A stretch of DNA of 64,000 bases from Ustilaginoidea virens (GCF_000687475.1 NC_057319.1:2418001-2482000); one strand, 5' to 3'; shown: positions 12,022-23,955, counted from the stretch's first letter. Numbers and translations: made by a program. Notes: generated from the letters alone by a model not told the origin.

Positions 12022-14079
12022 TGCTAACCACTCGCCACGGGGGGGTTTTCTCGTGGCGTAGCGTGCGTGTGTCTCCCGTTGCAGAAGATTGCGTGCGGTG
12101 CGGTGCGGTGCGGTGCTGTCGCAGTGTGAAAAATGCTGACTGTTGAGCCAAAAACGGCCAGCTGGATGGGGCCGGAGAGGTCTTGCAGACACGGGTTGGT
12201 TGTTGGTTTGGAAAAGCAAGAGAACCGAGAACCAAGATGAGAGAGCGCAAGAGTCGGAGGTGCAACAGTCAAGCAAGTGAGCGGGAAAAAAGAAACGCGT
12301 TGACCCCCAATGGAACAATATTCATCTAGCCGCCTGGCTCCTTTCCTCCTGCCATGCTCCTGCATCCTCGATCGGAGTCGGATCGAGATGGGGGAGATGG
12401 GGAGATGGGGGGATGGGGAAGGTGGTGGAGAGGTCGTGACGTCACCATTGCGACCGGTCCGCGGGCCAAGGAGAATCGAGACGATTGGGCGAGATGAACG
12501 AGGAGGAACTGGTACGGAGTAACTAAGTCAGTCAGTGGTGCGAGCATCGTCCGACGTTCGTCCAGCGAGCTGCTTGGATGAAATAGGACGGGCCGAGGGG
12601 GCCGAGGTGGCCGAGGTGGCCGCGGTATCGCAACGTCAACAATACGAACAGCCGTTTCCATTTCCAAGTACTCAGAAAGACACCAGCAGATTGGCAACAC
12701 CAGGGCAAAGAGGCCCGCTTAATCCCAGACACCCCGACCTGCAAACCGCAAACCGCAAACCGCAAACCGCATACCGCATACCGCAACCCGTGACCCGCAA
12801 AACCCAGACCCGTGTCGTAGTTGAGCCGCCCTCTCGATACAGTCCCAGATGCCTTGGCAGATAGGAAAAAGAAAGAGAAAACGAAAACAAAAGAGGCCCG
12901 TCCCCCAGCGTGAACGCGACTGACACCCCCCCCCCCCGGACAATACCGATTCAAAGTCAACCTTCCCTGATCAATGACACAACACGACTCCCTGGCCATG
13001 ACTGAAACCTTGCCTAGAACAGTAAACCAGAAAAAGACAAAAAGCCCAGTTGCCCCGTTCCACTCCACTCAAAAAATCTTATCCTAACAAAGATCGTCAA
13101 AGGCAGGAAACCCGAACGAGCCACGCAGAGAAAAGCCAACTCCTCGAGAAAACAAACACAACAACGGGTCCCACGTCGACAAGGCGCCCCAAAAGACATA
13201 TAAGCAATAAATCTTCGCCATACACTTCTTCGCCCAAACGAGTACAACCATGACCGTAGGTGATTCCCGAACCCAAGAGAATATAGAAAGAAAAAATATA
13301 GAGAAAATCACACTTCCCGTTACCCGGGCGCATTTTGAATGCGCCGACTCTGCTTTCTATATGTTCTTTTGGAATTTGTTTTTTTTTTCTCTCGATAAAT
13401 TCGTGATGCCGAGACCGGTATGATAGGGGGTGGGTGGATATATTTTCGGTAGAAGAATAGTCGTTCGTCGCAAGAAAATGCATAAATATCGACCCAAAAA
13501 CATGCAAGACCACCCTAGGTCAGCTCCCATATCCTGTAGCATGGTGATGATGCAAATCTTTTCATGCGAAAACGCCTCCGTTCGTGCCATAAGCCTCATC
13601 AAGAGGGGCAGACACCTGACCCGCAATGCAATGAAAACAAAGGAAAAGTAGAGAAACTAGACAGAAATAAGTGACTTGGTTTTCTCGGGTTGTCCAGACC
13701 GATGAGCAAGTCCTCGTTGTGAGCCTGTCCATGACAAGAGTGGGGTTGGAGCGTGGTGAAGCGTGCATATACAGGTTGACGACAGGTAACAACGATCTGC
13801 GAATTGAGAGTCAACAGTCGAGCCAACTCAAGTCGAAAGGCGTCCATTTCCGATGGTTGCGGCCAAAAGGAAGAGCGCGCCATCACTTTCTTAGCATGTT
13901 CTGCCTCCGTCAAATGTGCCCGCCAAGATGAACAGCCGCCGCACGGGAAAAAAAAAAAAAAAGGATGAAAAAGAAATCGAATGGGCCGTCGTATCATACA
14001 GCGCACCCGAAGCCTACGATAGACAATCGGGTCGACAAACGTATCCATCAAGGATGCGTGGCGTGACTGGGGTATAAGT
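12022..14079. other. Intergenic region with minisatellite
   Basis: No recognisable gene in 2 kb. It includes a 7-bp tandem repeat (CGCAAAC and variants) at about 12,741-12,790 and a run of C at about 12,927. It should hold the promoter of the small mitochondrial-type gene and the 3' region of the gene at 14,080. Confidence 0.5.
12741..12790. repeat. 7-bp tandem repeat
   Basis: About seven copies of a CGCAAAC/CGCATAC unit, changing stepwise along the array. Confidence 0.85.
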
Positions 14080-14784
14080 CTACCATCGACGGCCAAGGAC
14101 TTGCTGAATGGCGGCGGGCGACACTGACGGAGGCGGGCTCGACATGCTGATTCCAGTGACGGGATTGATGATGGGAATGGCGTTGCGTCCCCGAGTGGCG
14201 GCAGGTTGATGTAGCTTCAAGCCGGACTGCTGGTTCTGGAAGCTGGGGGGGATGAAGGCAGCAGAAGTCGAATTAAGGGAGAATCCAGGCGCCACGGTTT
14301 GGGGTCGTTGAGTTGGCGAGGATTCGGGAGAGTTACTGGCGAGAGACGAGCGTTCAGAGGCGCTTGAAATGGAAACCAGCTGTTGAAACGACAATGTCAA
14401 GGTCTGGAGTTAGACACCACACCTTTTATAGCTTTAAGAAGGTAGGGTAGGGTAGGAAGGGGGGTAGGAAGGGGGGGGGGGAGGGGAATGGGAGCTACCG
14501 CTGCTACCAACAACACTCACATCGGACTCGGTTAGCAGACAAGGGCAAAACTCCATATCGTCTTCGAGATCAAATGAGCGACCGGCTTCAAACTTTGTGC
14601 GAAATGCGGAGATGGCGGTGGAATCGATGAGGTCTTTCATGCTGCGAGCGCCTCGAAACTGTCTCTGGGTGGTTTGTGATACTGACAATCGCGGAGCTCC
14701 TCGGCGACTTCGATGACCGCCATGGTTGTGCGTGACAGAAGTGACATGAGCCGCTTGCGCGTTGTAGTGATAGTATGCGGCCAT
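14080..14784 (-). CDS. Conserved fungal hypothetical protein
   Basis: Two exons, 14,784-14,521 and 14,379-14,080, give 187 residues; the intron is GTGAGT...ACAG. The start ATG has a good context (CACCATGG) and gives MAAYYHYNAQAAHV. A conserved-looking core follows the basic N-terminus: QFRGARSMKDL, then AFRTKFEAGRSFDLEDD and MEFCPCLLTESD. The second exon is Ser/Pro-rich and ends with NAIPIINPVTGI, SPPPSVSP and GRRW. I recall this pattern in uncharacterised sordariomycete proteins but know no function. No membrane segment or signal peptide is visible; the protein looks largely disordered. Confidence 0.75.
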
Positions 14785-16050
14785 GGTGATCAATCTTCAG
14801 CACGATGGATGTTGTTCGTGAATACGGTACGTTATCTACAACCCGAGGGTTGCTTTTTTGGAGGGAGTCACGGTGGTTTTGTTTTGCCCAGCGGAGCTCG
14901 AGATGCAACGGCGGCAGTGAGATGAGATTGGAATTGCCAAGGCAAGATCAGACGAGGTATTAAATGGAGTAGAGAAGAGAAAAACCAAAGATGTACTGTA
15001 GAATGGCGATGAGGCGGGAAGGCAGGGGGGAAGAAGGGGGGGGGGATAATGGTAAAACAAAGCGGAGGCGAATGCTGAAGAGGGAGGGAGTGAGGGAGCG
15101 AGGTTGAAGAGACGAGAGATGCAAGGTGGTGGGAAAACAGTGAGAACAGTTAGCAGTTGTGGTGCGTGGAGCTTCCAACGAGCGCCTGCGAGGGTGGCGG
15201 GTGGGCGGACGGGCGGGCGAGTGGCAGGGGCGAGTGGCAGGGCGAGTGGCAGAGAAGGGGGATAGACATGGAGGAATGGCGCACTGGGGGCCTCTCGAGC
15301 GAGGTGACTGGACCTGGGCAGTGGCGGCAGTGCCAGTGGGTACCGGCAGGAAAATTGGTGGGGACCAAGGAATAGGTAGGGGCGTGTGGGGCGTGTGGGG
15401 CGCGAGAGACCAGGCAGCTGCAGACGCAGACCGCAGGCCGCAGGCCGCAGGCGTCCTGTGTCGGTGGTGCAGGTTGCTGATACTGGTGCAGTGGTGCCTA
15501 TCCAAGGGCCACCTTTTGGATCGTCCTAAGCAGCGGCATTCTTGTTGGCTGAGAGCCGGAAAGGTGGGCCGCATGGATAATCGTTTGCAAATCGTTGCTT
15601 AAAGCAGCAAATGGGAGGGTGAGTGAGCAATCCAGGACCGAAGGGGGGTTGAGCGACGGCCCACTCCACCACCGCTGGGTGATTGGCCGAGCCGGCCTGG
15701 TCACTAGGCTGGGTTTGGCATGATGCGAGCGCCAATTGCTGAGTATAGTGGGGAAAGGGTGGGTGGGGAGTCGGTTCGGGGAGGGGTGGGTGGTGGGCAG
15801 CAAGACCACATGTGCACCGTGCACGTGTCGCACTATGCACTGTGAACCGTAAGGCACGCAGACGCGGGAAGTCGGTGTCGACCTTGGGCTTCGTACCTGC
15901 TAGGCTGCTGGCCTTGGCAGATCCGATCAGCGCGGGTAATTCTCTGGAAGGGGGGTGGGAGAGTCTGCCAAGCTGCGCAAAAAGGCAGGCTTGTAGCCGG
16001 GTTGGACCCCCGAAACACTCTGTCCCAGGCGCGACAAACTTGCCTGGATG

Positions 16051-16085
16051 CAGCGCAGCGCAGCGCAGCGCAGCGCAGCGCAGCA
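16051..16085. repeat. (CAGCG)7 tandem repeat
   Basis: Seven perfect copies of a 5-bp unit. Because the unit is not a multiple of three, all frames read through it and create spurious open frames. Confidence 0.9.
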
Positions 16086-17160
16086 GGGCTTTTGGGTTGG
16101 GGGGGCGTTGTTGTTGCGCCATAGCCCATGTATTCGTAGCTGCCACCTGGTTTGCTGCGCCGGTCCGCCAATCACACGACTCGGCGGACACGCCCCCTTC
16201 GAATGCGGTGGCACGCTCGCCACATCCCGGTCGGCCGTATTTAGAAAAAAAAAAAAAATAACAAAATATACAAAATATACAAAAATTTACACACAAAAAA
16301 ATGGATCCAGAAAGGACCCAGAAAGGACCCTTGACTTGGATGGGAAATCCTGCTGCATACATAACAAGTACATTGTACTCGATACCCTACGCAGACAGGT
16401 AGGTCCTGCTGGTGGACCTGGTCCAACACGGTAACCCGTCAGCCAGCTAGGCGCCCTCCAGCGCTAAACGGTGCTAACATCCTGAACCCGTTTCTCAAAA
16501 AAGCCCCCCCCCAACACTTGGCAAGTACTCCGTACCCAGATACGATACCCTGCCGAGTGCGGACGTGCCGTAAAACCTACTAAACTATGCTGCGGGGCTG
16601 AGGCAATCGGCTGAAGCGTCGGGGTCACGGCACAAACCACATTAGGTACCTACGGAGTACTCCGTGGTCTGCAAATAGTGGACGTTTGACGGAGCTTGCC
16701 CCACCCATGGAGCCCCACTGGTCAAGTCACTTGGTCTTTTTGTTAGCGCCTGCCTGCTCCGTTACCGAGTTACTCCGCACCCAAGACCAGACGGTTGCTG
16801 TTATCAAGTTGTTACGGACCAGACGACCAACAAGTTGACGACTTGAACCCCCACCAAGTCCAAGTCCAGAGTCCCGCACAGAAACGGGCGCACAGCGTCG
16901 CCTGGCTTTTCGTTCCAGTCGTCTGTCTACTCAGGTTTGCCTGGCGCCATAGCCACGCAAGACACCGGCATACGTTTACCGATTCTCGCCACATGCCTGC
17001 CGGTAGCCAAATCGCCTCTGTCCCACCGCGTTTTCAAAAGGACCCAGAGCAGCACGGAATACTCCGTAACCCGTTCGTCTTTGTTACCGGGACGCCTGCG
17101 CTTCGACGACAGCCGCAAAGAACAGGCAAGCAAGCTACCCTACACGCCCGTCTTTTGCCG

Positions 17161-17213
17161 CCCGTCACCCGTCACCCGTCGCCCGTCGCCCGTCGCCCGT
17201 CGCCCGTCGCCCG
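17161..17213. repeat. 7-bp tandem repeat (CCCGTCG/CCCGTCA)
   Basis: About seven head-to-tail copies, the first two with A and the rest with G at the variable position. Confidence 0.85.
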
Positions 17214-18925
17214 CCGAGGATGTGTTGTGTGTGGACACACTGGGGAGCGCTTTGACTAGTTTAATCAGCGGCGGACAATAAGAACGGATTATTGGTTCTG
17301 GCCGTATGCACCCTGCATCTCGGGACAACGCCACCGACTGCGTGGCCACAAGCCGAGTCGAGACGCAGCTAGGGCGACGATGCTGAAACAAACGGGTTAG
17401 AACTCGGCGCCACGGGCGACGAATAGCTCTTCGTGCCAAGTGGCACACTGCATGAACGGGCACACGCCCTCCAAGTCCAGCCTGGAAGACGGCACCATAT
17501 GTTGGTTGTCAGGCAGGGTCGGAAGCCTCTTGATTCTTTTCCAACGTCGCCTGGCGTCTGGTGGTGTTTGAAGCCTAGACGCAATACCGTGCGAGTGCGA
17601 TTAGCTGGTCTACGCTGGGTAAGCTCACGTCGCTCTCGTCGCTCACGTCCTGCATTGTACCGCAGTGACGATCGATGTCTTATGGGAGGGATGATGGACC
17701 CTAGTGCGGTTCGTTCGGAGTACCGAGTACCCGACTGATAGTCCCTGCTCATCCTCCAAAACCCTTACCCCTTTGCAATCGCGTTGCAACCGCCGCCACT
17801 GGGTTGCAACCATCTCTCAAGTGAAAATTACCGTGGATACTTGACCGTGACGAGAGATGCTGCTTCAACAAGACCGAACCCGACCAACTCCTACTCTTAG
17901 TCTCTGCTGCCTCTGGGAAAAAGGACGCCAACCTCCCTCGGGCCTGCAGACGATTTCCCAGACATTGTCGTGATAGTGATTGAAGAAGATGATGATGATG
18001 ATGATGCCAACAGAGGCTATGTGGTAGCCACTTGACAAAACAACAAGAAACCAAAACGGCGGCAGACCAAACATGGCCGAACCGTGGCGTGCATTCCGCT
18101 CCCGGACCGTAATCCAGCTCGGGATGGGATCTGGACGCTCCTCATGCCGTTGACGCATGACGGGGCCATTGACCATTGACCATTGACCATCACACATCAC
18201 ACATCACACGCAAGATGGCTACCTACTCTGCCCGCAAGCACAACAACCCGCTGCGCATCTTCGAGCAGAGGCTCAAGCACCCCACCGGCAGGGTCTCTAG
18301 TATTTATCTCGAGCTTCGAGTCGTCGCGGCCCGCGAGTGCAAAAGATCGTCCCACGCGATGGCACAGCCCCGCGGACTGAGACCAGAAGAAAGTGCGCCA
18401 GTCGCCGAGGCACATGCGGAGCAGCACCGTGAAAAGGAACAGGAACGGCAAAGCAAATAGCACGTTTTGCTGCCAAGCTTGGCGAGCGCTCAACGTGGGC
18501 AAGAGGTTCGGTTCGTTCACCCACCACGTCGTCGCACCATTCCATTGCGACGCGCACGCCGCGCACGCCGCACACGCCGCACACGCCGCACACCGCCTTT
18601 TGGCGGTTGCAAGTTTGGATTGGAAGCCTGCACGGGGCTCGGGGCTTTGTCCGCCGGCAAGCGCGGCTGGTACTTGTTGCCAACCGTCAATGCTCTCTAT
18701 GCTCTGTGCAGCGGAAGTGGACGGGAAACAACGCACGACGATCCTGAGACTGAAAGGAGGGGAATGTCTGGTGCTCCGCACGTCATGCGCCATTGCGGAC
18801 TTGGCGTGGCCCCGACGACGGGAGCTGGCTCATCAAGCTCTTCAAGCCCAAGCTGTTGGGCACGATATACTTGCTGTTTTGCCCTTGAGCTTGAGCCTCA
18901 TCTACCGACGGCCATGTTCAACATC

Positions 18926-18945
18926 TACTCCGTACTTACGGAGTA
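18926..18945. repeat. Hairpin of two TACGGAGTA motifs
   Basis: TACTCCGTA, two bases, then TACGGAGTA: a 9-bp perfect inverted repeat. It is the cleanest example of the motif scattered through the intergenic DNA of this window. Confidence 0.8.
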
Positions 18946-19395
18946 CTACATATTCTGAGGGATGCCTTGTCAAGACCTGCCCAGCCACTTTATTGCCCAT
19001 ATTGCGGGGGCCATAGCACCCCCCAGTCCCCTACCCGAGGCACCCGGTACATATGTATATACCAGACCGCGTCTAAAGCCAAGGGTCACGTGCAGTTGTT
19101 GACCTAGACGAAAGGTACCGGACCCAAGGTACGGAGTTGTACCTAGAGGCACCAGACCTGAGGGAGGGCACCCAAGTTTAGGTGCCTGTCAGGGTGCATG
19201 CAGACTTGTGCCTGACTGGACCAATCCTGTCATCCTGTCCACAGCTGCAAGGGTCCCGGGGCACACTTCAACAAGCCCTCGGTCACCAACGGCGGCACGA
19301 CGCACCTTAATCAAGATGGCTTCGCAAGATGTAGTAACCGTTCCCTCATCGGGCCAATTCACCTGAAGCTCCCGGAAATCCAACATATCGAGTTA

Positions 19396-19536
19396 AAAAG
19401 AAGAAGAAGAAGAAGAAGAAGAAGAAGAAGAAGAAGAAGAAGAAGAAGAAGAAGAAGAAGAAGAAGAAGAAGAAGAAGAAGAAGAAGAAGAAGAAGAAGA
19501 AGAAGAAGAAGAAGAAGAAGAAGAACAACAACAACA
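19396..19536. repeat. Long (AAG)n microsatellite followed by (CAA)n
   Basis: About 43 uninterrupted AAG units pass into four CAA units and end about 75 bases before the start codon of the hydrolase gene. On the opposite strand it yields polyPhe, polyLeu or polySer frames, which are not genes. Confidence 0.95.
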
Positions 19537-19609
19537 AGAAGAAAACAAATCCCGAGCACACGGCGCTTCCACGCCACCCAATGGCACCGTCATTCGTTCC
19601 CAAGCCAAC

Positions 19610-20933
19610 ATGTCCCAGTTTCAGTTCAAGTTCCGGTGGGACTATGTCCTCCTAACAGGCGCGGCCTGTCTTTCCGCATGCTACCATCTACGACCTGTCC
19701 TGCTCTCTCACGACCGGGTCAAACCACGGAGGGTGGTTGCCTCCTTGGCCTGCGAAGCTGCCACCTCAACATTGCCATCATCGCCGACTTCGTCCGCCTC
19801 CGCACCGCCCTATCCACCAGATGCTTTCCCGGGCGGCCGACATGTCGAGACTGCCTATGGAACAACCAACGTGTTTGAGTGGGGCCCGGAAGATGGCGAA
19901 AAGGTATTGCTGGTGCATGGCATTGCCACGCCGTGTGTTGCGTTGGGTGACATGGCCAAGCGGTTTGTGGCAAAGGGATGCAGAGTGATGCTGTTTGGTG
20001 AGGTTTCTGCACGGCCTTTCCCCCCCCCCCCCCGTTCATGTCGTTGCGCTCGTACATGTATACAAGTATACATGCCCGTGCTTGAAATGCTGCATGTATA
20101 CCAGCGACTACTGCCTTCTTTTGGGTCATTAATCTCGGCCAATCCCCATATAGATTTATTCGGAAGAGGCTACTCCGATTCCCCCAGCGACCTCATCCAC
20201 GACGATCGCCTGTACACCACGCAAATCCTCCTTGCCCTGGCTTCATCGCCCCTTGCCTGGACCGGCTCATCCGCCTTTCACATCCTCGGCTACTCTCTCG
20301 GCGGCGCCCTTGCCGCCTCCTTCGCGGCTTACCACGCCAATCTCCTCCGTTCTGCGACCTTGGTCTGCCCCGGGGGGCTTGTTCGCCCCTCCCACGTCAG
20401 CTTCAAGAGCCGGCTGCTCTACTCGAACGGCTTACTCCCAGCCTGCCTGGTGAACCGGCTCGCCCGATGGCATCTTGAACCCAAGCCAGGCTCTGCCAGC
20501 GCGCATGTTCCACATCTGGATGGCAGCCTGGATGAGCTGAATGCCAGAGACGCCGGGGCCGGGACCGAGGCCGAGGCCGAGGCCGAAGCCGTCGACTTTG
20601 ACCAAGTGCCCATCTGCTCGGAAAGCGCCTTGGGCCCAAAGGTGGGCGACGTGGTGAGGTGGCAGCTGCGCAACAACGCTGGGTTTGTGCCCGCGTACGT
20701 GAGCTCCATCCGACATGCACCCATATACGGGCAACACGGCGGAGTGTGGGAGATTCTCGGTCGCCAGCTCAGGCTGAGGAGGGAAAACGGCAACTTGGCG
20801 GGGCTGCCTGGAGGAAGAGGAAGCTGTTGATATAAGGATCATCAAGGGCGGACATGAGATTGCCATCTCCAAAGGAAGCGAGGTTGCTGATGTGGCCATG
20901 GCGGCTTGGCAACAGTTGAGAGACCCAAGATAG
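19610..20933 (+). pseudogene. Alpha/beta hydrolase, 3' part damaged
   Basis: Resembles membrane-anchored alpha/beta-fold serine hydrolases of fungi. Exon 1 (19,610-19,997) and exon 2 from 20,154 are joined across a GTGAGG...ATAG intron of 156 bases, which by chance has no in-frame stop. After an N-terminal hydrophobic segment (YVLLTGAACLSACYHL) come the oxyanion motif VLLVHGIATP, DLFGRGYSDSP and the nucleophile elbow GYSLGGALAA. The intact frame ends at 20,830 (354 residues), after HAPIYGQHGGVWEILG. A second frame from about 20,807 encodes the expected C-terminus, with IIKGGHEIAISKGSEVADVA (probable catalytic His) and a stop at 20,933. The usual strand and loop with the catalytic Asp is missing between them, and no plausible intron could supply it. 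I infer an internal deletion with a frame change; an assembly error is the alternative. Whether the short protein is made or active is unknown. Confidence 0.7.
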
Positions 20934-21093
20934 GCAAGGCAAGTGTCGTTGGATTGTGTATGCAAAGGAACCGTGACGACGTCTGCTTGCTGGGGGGTTT
21001 CGGCATGCAGTTCGCCTGGGCTGAAAGCTCATCGAGGCACACAAAAAACTACCGGGGTCCCGCAGGATCGCGGCAGAGCGGGAGAAGAAAGCC

Positions 21094-21933
21094 CTACTTA
21101 TCCAGGCCCCGCGCCTTGACAAAGCGGTTTATCTGCTCCCTGGTCAACTTTTCGTTGTACTGTTCGTACAAGTCGTACAAGGAAATCATCTCCTGGGTGG
21201 CGTCAACCATGGCAGGAATGTCGACGCTGCTTTCCGCCAGCCACGCTGCGAAATGCTGGACCCTGGAGATTCTCGCCTCTTGCTGCTTTTCCTTGGATTC
21301 CGGTCCAGCGGCGGCCGAGTCCAAGGGCGTGCCACTGCCGCCGCCGCCGCCGCCGCCGCCGTTGCGGCCGTGTGCTTGGCTGAGAGCCGCCTGGGCGGCA
21401 GCGAGGCCGGCTGCCGCGGCAGAGCCCGAGGTCGCCTGGCCGGCCCTGGATGAGTTGGGCCGCAGAACGAGCGCCAGCAGGATAGCAACAAGGGCGATTA
21501 TGTGGGGTGCGCAGATCAGCGGCAGGTCGCTGTTGAACGAGTCGTTGATGACGGAACGAGCGAGTTGGACGTCGTCGTCGACCAGAGACAGCTCGGCGCG
21601 GAGCAACGTCAGCGTCCGGTAAGGCTGGTGCACAATGAGCTGGGAACTCATTTCGCTGATGAGGTAGAACTCGCATTCGCCGATTTTGGACGTGTCCAGG
21701 CCGATAAAGTCCTGCCAGAGCTGCCTGGCCTCGGTGACGATGAGCCGAATGTGCTGGGGCGCCTCCTCCATCTTGCAGGCCAGGTATATGGCCGTCGTGA
21801 TGACGAGATAGGGATTCGTGGAGCGGATGGGCACCTTGATGTAGAATCGCTTGAGATAGACCTGGGCCGTGGCCATGGCTTGCTGCCGGATGCTGAGACG
21901 CTTGGCTAGCCGGAGAAGTTCTGTGCGCGACCC

Positions 21934-21966
<33 letters not shown>

Positions 21967-22235
21967 GTGTCCGGATCAGCCAACACGTCGTCGGGCAAAG
22001 CGTTTTGGCCCAAGGGACAGGGAGAGGATGTGAAAGGCCAAAAGAGGGGAGCAGGCAAGGAGAGAGGAGACGCACGCTGGTTAAAGTATATCGCCAGATG
22101 GCGCGGCTGGGGCAGAGGAAACATGCGCACGAGGTCCGCGTGGTCGTCGTCGAGCTTTTGGCGCATGGATGCGAGTTGGTCCTTTGTGAAGAGCCAGTGG
22201 CGCCTCTGCGTCGAGTCCCAGTAGTTGGGGGACAT
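21094..22235 (-). CDS. Cyclin C, Mediator kinase-module subunit (Srb11/Ssn8 type)
   Basis: Partner of Cdk8 in the Mediator kinase module, which regulates RNA polymerase II transcription in the nucleus. Exon 1 (22,235-22,076) and exon 2 (21,920-21,094) give 328 residues; the GTGCGT...ACAG intron includes a long homopolymer. The N-terminus is diagnostic: MSPNYWDSTQRRHWLFTKDQ. The cyclin box follows with RLSIRQQAMATAQVYLKRFY, then ATAIYLACKMEEAPQHIR and ECEFYLISEMSSQLIVHQPY. The second cyclin fold starts at INDSFNSDLPLICAPHIIAL. An Ala/Gly-rich insertion with eight glycines sits in the second fold (about residues 195-235). Convergent with the damaged hydrolase (160 bases apart) and divergent from the carrier at 23,045. 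Confidence 0.95.
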
Positions 22236-22351
22236 GGGACGAGGGAAAGAGGGGGGGGGGGATCGCCACAGAGGCACCCTACGCACCCCTGGGCCAAGTG
22301 GTTGATGCAAGTTCGTTCTTGTTCAGCTGAATGTGCTTTGGGGATGCCGTC

Positions 22352-22410
22352 GATGGTGTTGCCGATGGTGTTGCCGATGGTGTTGCCGATGGTGTTGCCG
22401 ATGGTGTTGC
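22352..22410. repeat. 12-bp tandem repeat (GATGGTGTTGCC)
   Basis: Five nearly perfect copies. The unit is a multiple of three, so it creates Ala/Val/Asp/Gly-type spurious frames. Confidence 0.9.
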
Positions 22411-22819
22411 TCTAGTCGCACGAGGCTGGAGCACCAAGCTGCGTGTGTGTCGGGTTGCGTCTTGCATCCTGAGGCATCGTGCAGCTTACAGAGGCGTGGA
22501 AAGTCAATTCCCAGCAGCTGCTGGCGGCAGCGGCAGCCACTAAGAAGCCGCGATAGGCGTGGGTGGGCGTGGTCAATGTCGACAGCCAGCCTGACACTGG
22601 GCTGGGCCCTTTGGCGCTCAGTGCTCTGCACGCTGAACGGTCAACTGCTACCAGACACCAGACCACCACCACCGCCAAGCGATCAATGACAGCTGTTGGA
22701 TCCCAGGCCTGGCCAATCTGGTTCGTCTCCTCCAACCAACGACACCGAAAGCTCCACCAAGCTCCTCCAAGCTCCTCCAAGCTCCTCCAACGTCACCGCG
22801 CTGCCGAAACTTTTCTCCT

Positions 22820-22882
22820 CCTTGCCCTCTGATCGCCTTGCCCTCTGATCGCCTTGCCCTCTGATCGCCCTGCCCTCCGGTC
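22820..22882. repeat. 16-bp tandem repeat
   Basis: Three full copies and a partial copy of a unit containing CTTGCCCTCTGATCGC. A separate 10-bp array (AGCTCCTCCA) lies just upstream at about 22,750-22,790. Confidence 0.85.
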
Positions 22883-23044
22883 GACGCCTCCCATCAACGC
22901 CCCCGTGCCCTACGATGCCGCCACAGTGAAGAAAAGACCAAGCTGCGCGGGCAATCGTACTCCCATCCCCCCCCCGTCTTGTCTCGAGAGTTGTCCTCTG
23001 CCGCACGACCTCGCCAGCTCGCCAGCCTTACCGATGCTGCCGTC

Positions 23045-23955
23045 ATGAGCGTCGCCAAACTCGTCACCGACGTGGAGCGACAGCTTGGGGAGTCGCAAAA
23101 CGAGCGCGACGCCAGGATCGAGCGCCTTTGGTCTAAGCTGGACCCCGCTGGAAAAGGGGAATTGGATCTCAAGGCCCTTCAAAAGGGCTTTCACAGGATT
23201 GACCACCGTAAGCCTGCCTCCGATCCATGCCCGTCACCGTCGACCCGCCGCAGCTCCGTCGTTGACACCCCGGCTGGCTGCTCCCGAGGCGCCTAGCTCT
23301 GAAAAATGCCGACGACCTGCTCAAACAGATCCTGCGAGAGGTGGACACGAACCAGGACGGCAAGATCCAATACCAAGGTACGTTTTCCAACTCGTTCCTC
23401 TCCCTAGTACCGTAATCTCGACCCATCCTTGTCCCTGCGTCGTCGGCATGGTAAAAGACGCACACGCAGCAGACTAACTCGCTTTCTATGCCAACCTGTA
23501 GAGTTCCGCGCCTTCGTTGAACATGCAGATCGGCAGTTATTTCAACTCTTTCAAGCCATCGACAAGGATGGCAACGGCAAGCTGGATGCCGCCGAACTCC
23601 AGACGGCTTTTCGCACGGCTGGGCTTGCCGTCTCCAATCGTAGACTATCGGATTTCTTCAACGACTTGGACAGGAACAACGACGGCTATGTCAGCTTTGA
23701 AGAATGGCGGTAAGTCGTTATTCAAGTAAAATCTTCTTTCGCTGTAGCGGCCAGGCACAGCCGGCCCAGACAAGACAAGTGGTGTTGTGTGGTCTCTGGT
23801 TTAGATCATCAACTCGTCTTTAAGTCTTGTGCAATGGTGACGGGACGGTTGGAGAAGCTCCCAAGTCCCCACCATTAGCCTGGCTTTTCCCATGCAAACT
23901 TATCAGAGGCAATCATTTTGACTCTCTTTTTCCTCTCGTGCTGAACGAAAGAGGG

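Larger units (their letters stand above)
14785..19609. other. Gene-poor intergenic region (4.8 kb)
   Basis: No open frame in either strand resembles a known family. It lies between divergent genes and contains several tandem repeats (16,051-16,085; 17,161-17,213; 19,396-19,536) and many TACGGAGTA-type motifs, including a near-perfect hairpin at 18,926-18,945. Noncoding transcripts, or short genes with many introns, cannot be excluded by eye. Confidence 0.5.
22236..23044. other. Divergent promoter region with three minisatellites
   Basis: The 809 bases between the cyclin C and carrier start codons must hold both promoters. They contain a 12-bp repeat (22,352-22,410), a 10-bp repeat (about 22,750-22,790) and a 16-bp repeat (about 22,820-22,882). 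No gene is visible. Confidence 0.6.

Noticed and set aside
16051..17213. Regular short repeats that could suggest a CRISPR array
   Set aside because: These are contiguous tandem copies of 5-7 bp without unique spacers, in a eukaryotic genome.
19346..19611. PolyPhe, polyLeu and polySer frames
   Set aside because: Produced by the AAG microsatellite read on the minus strand.
19998..20153. Reading the 156-base segment of the hydrolase as coding, since it has no stop
   Set aside because: It has good GTGAGG and ATAG ends, includes a C run and low-complexity residues, and its removal restores the conserved MLFDLFGRGYSDSP.
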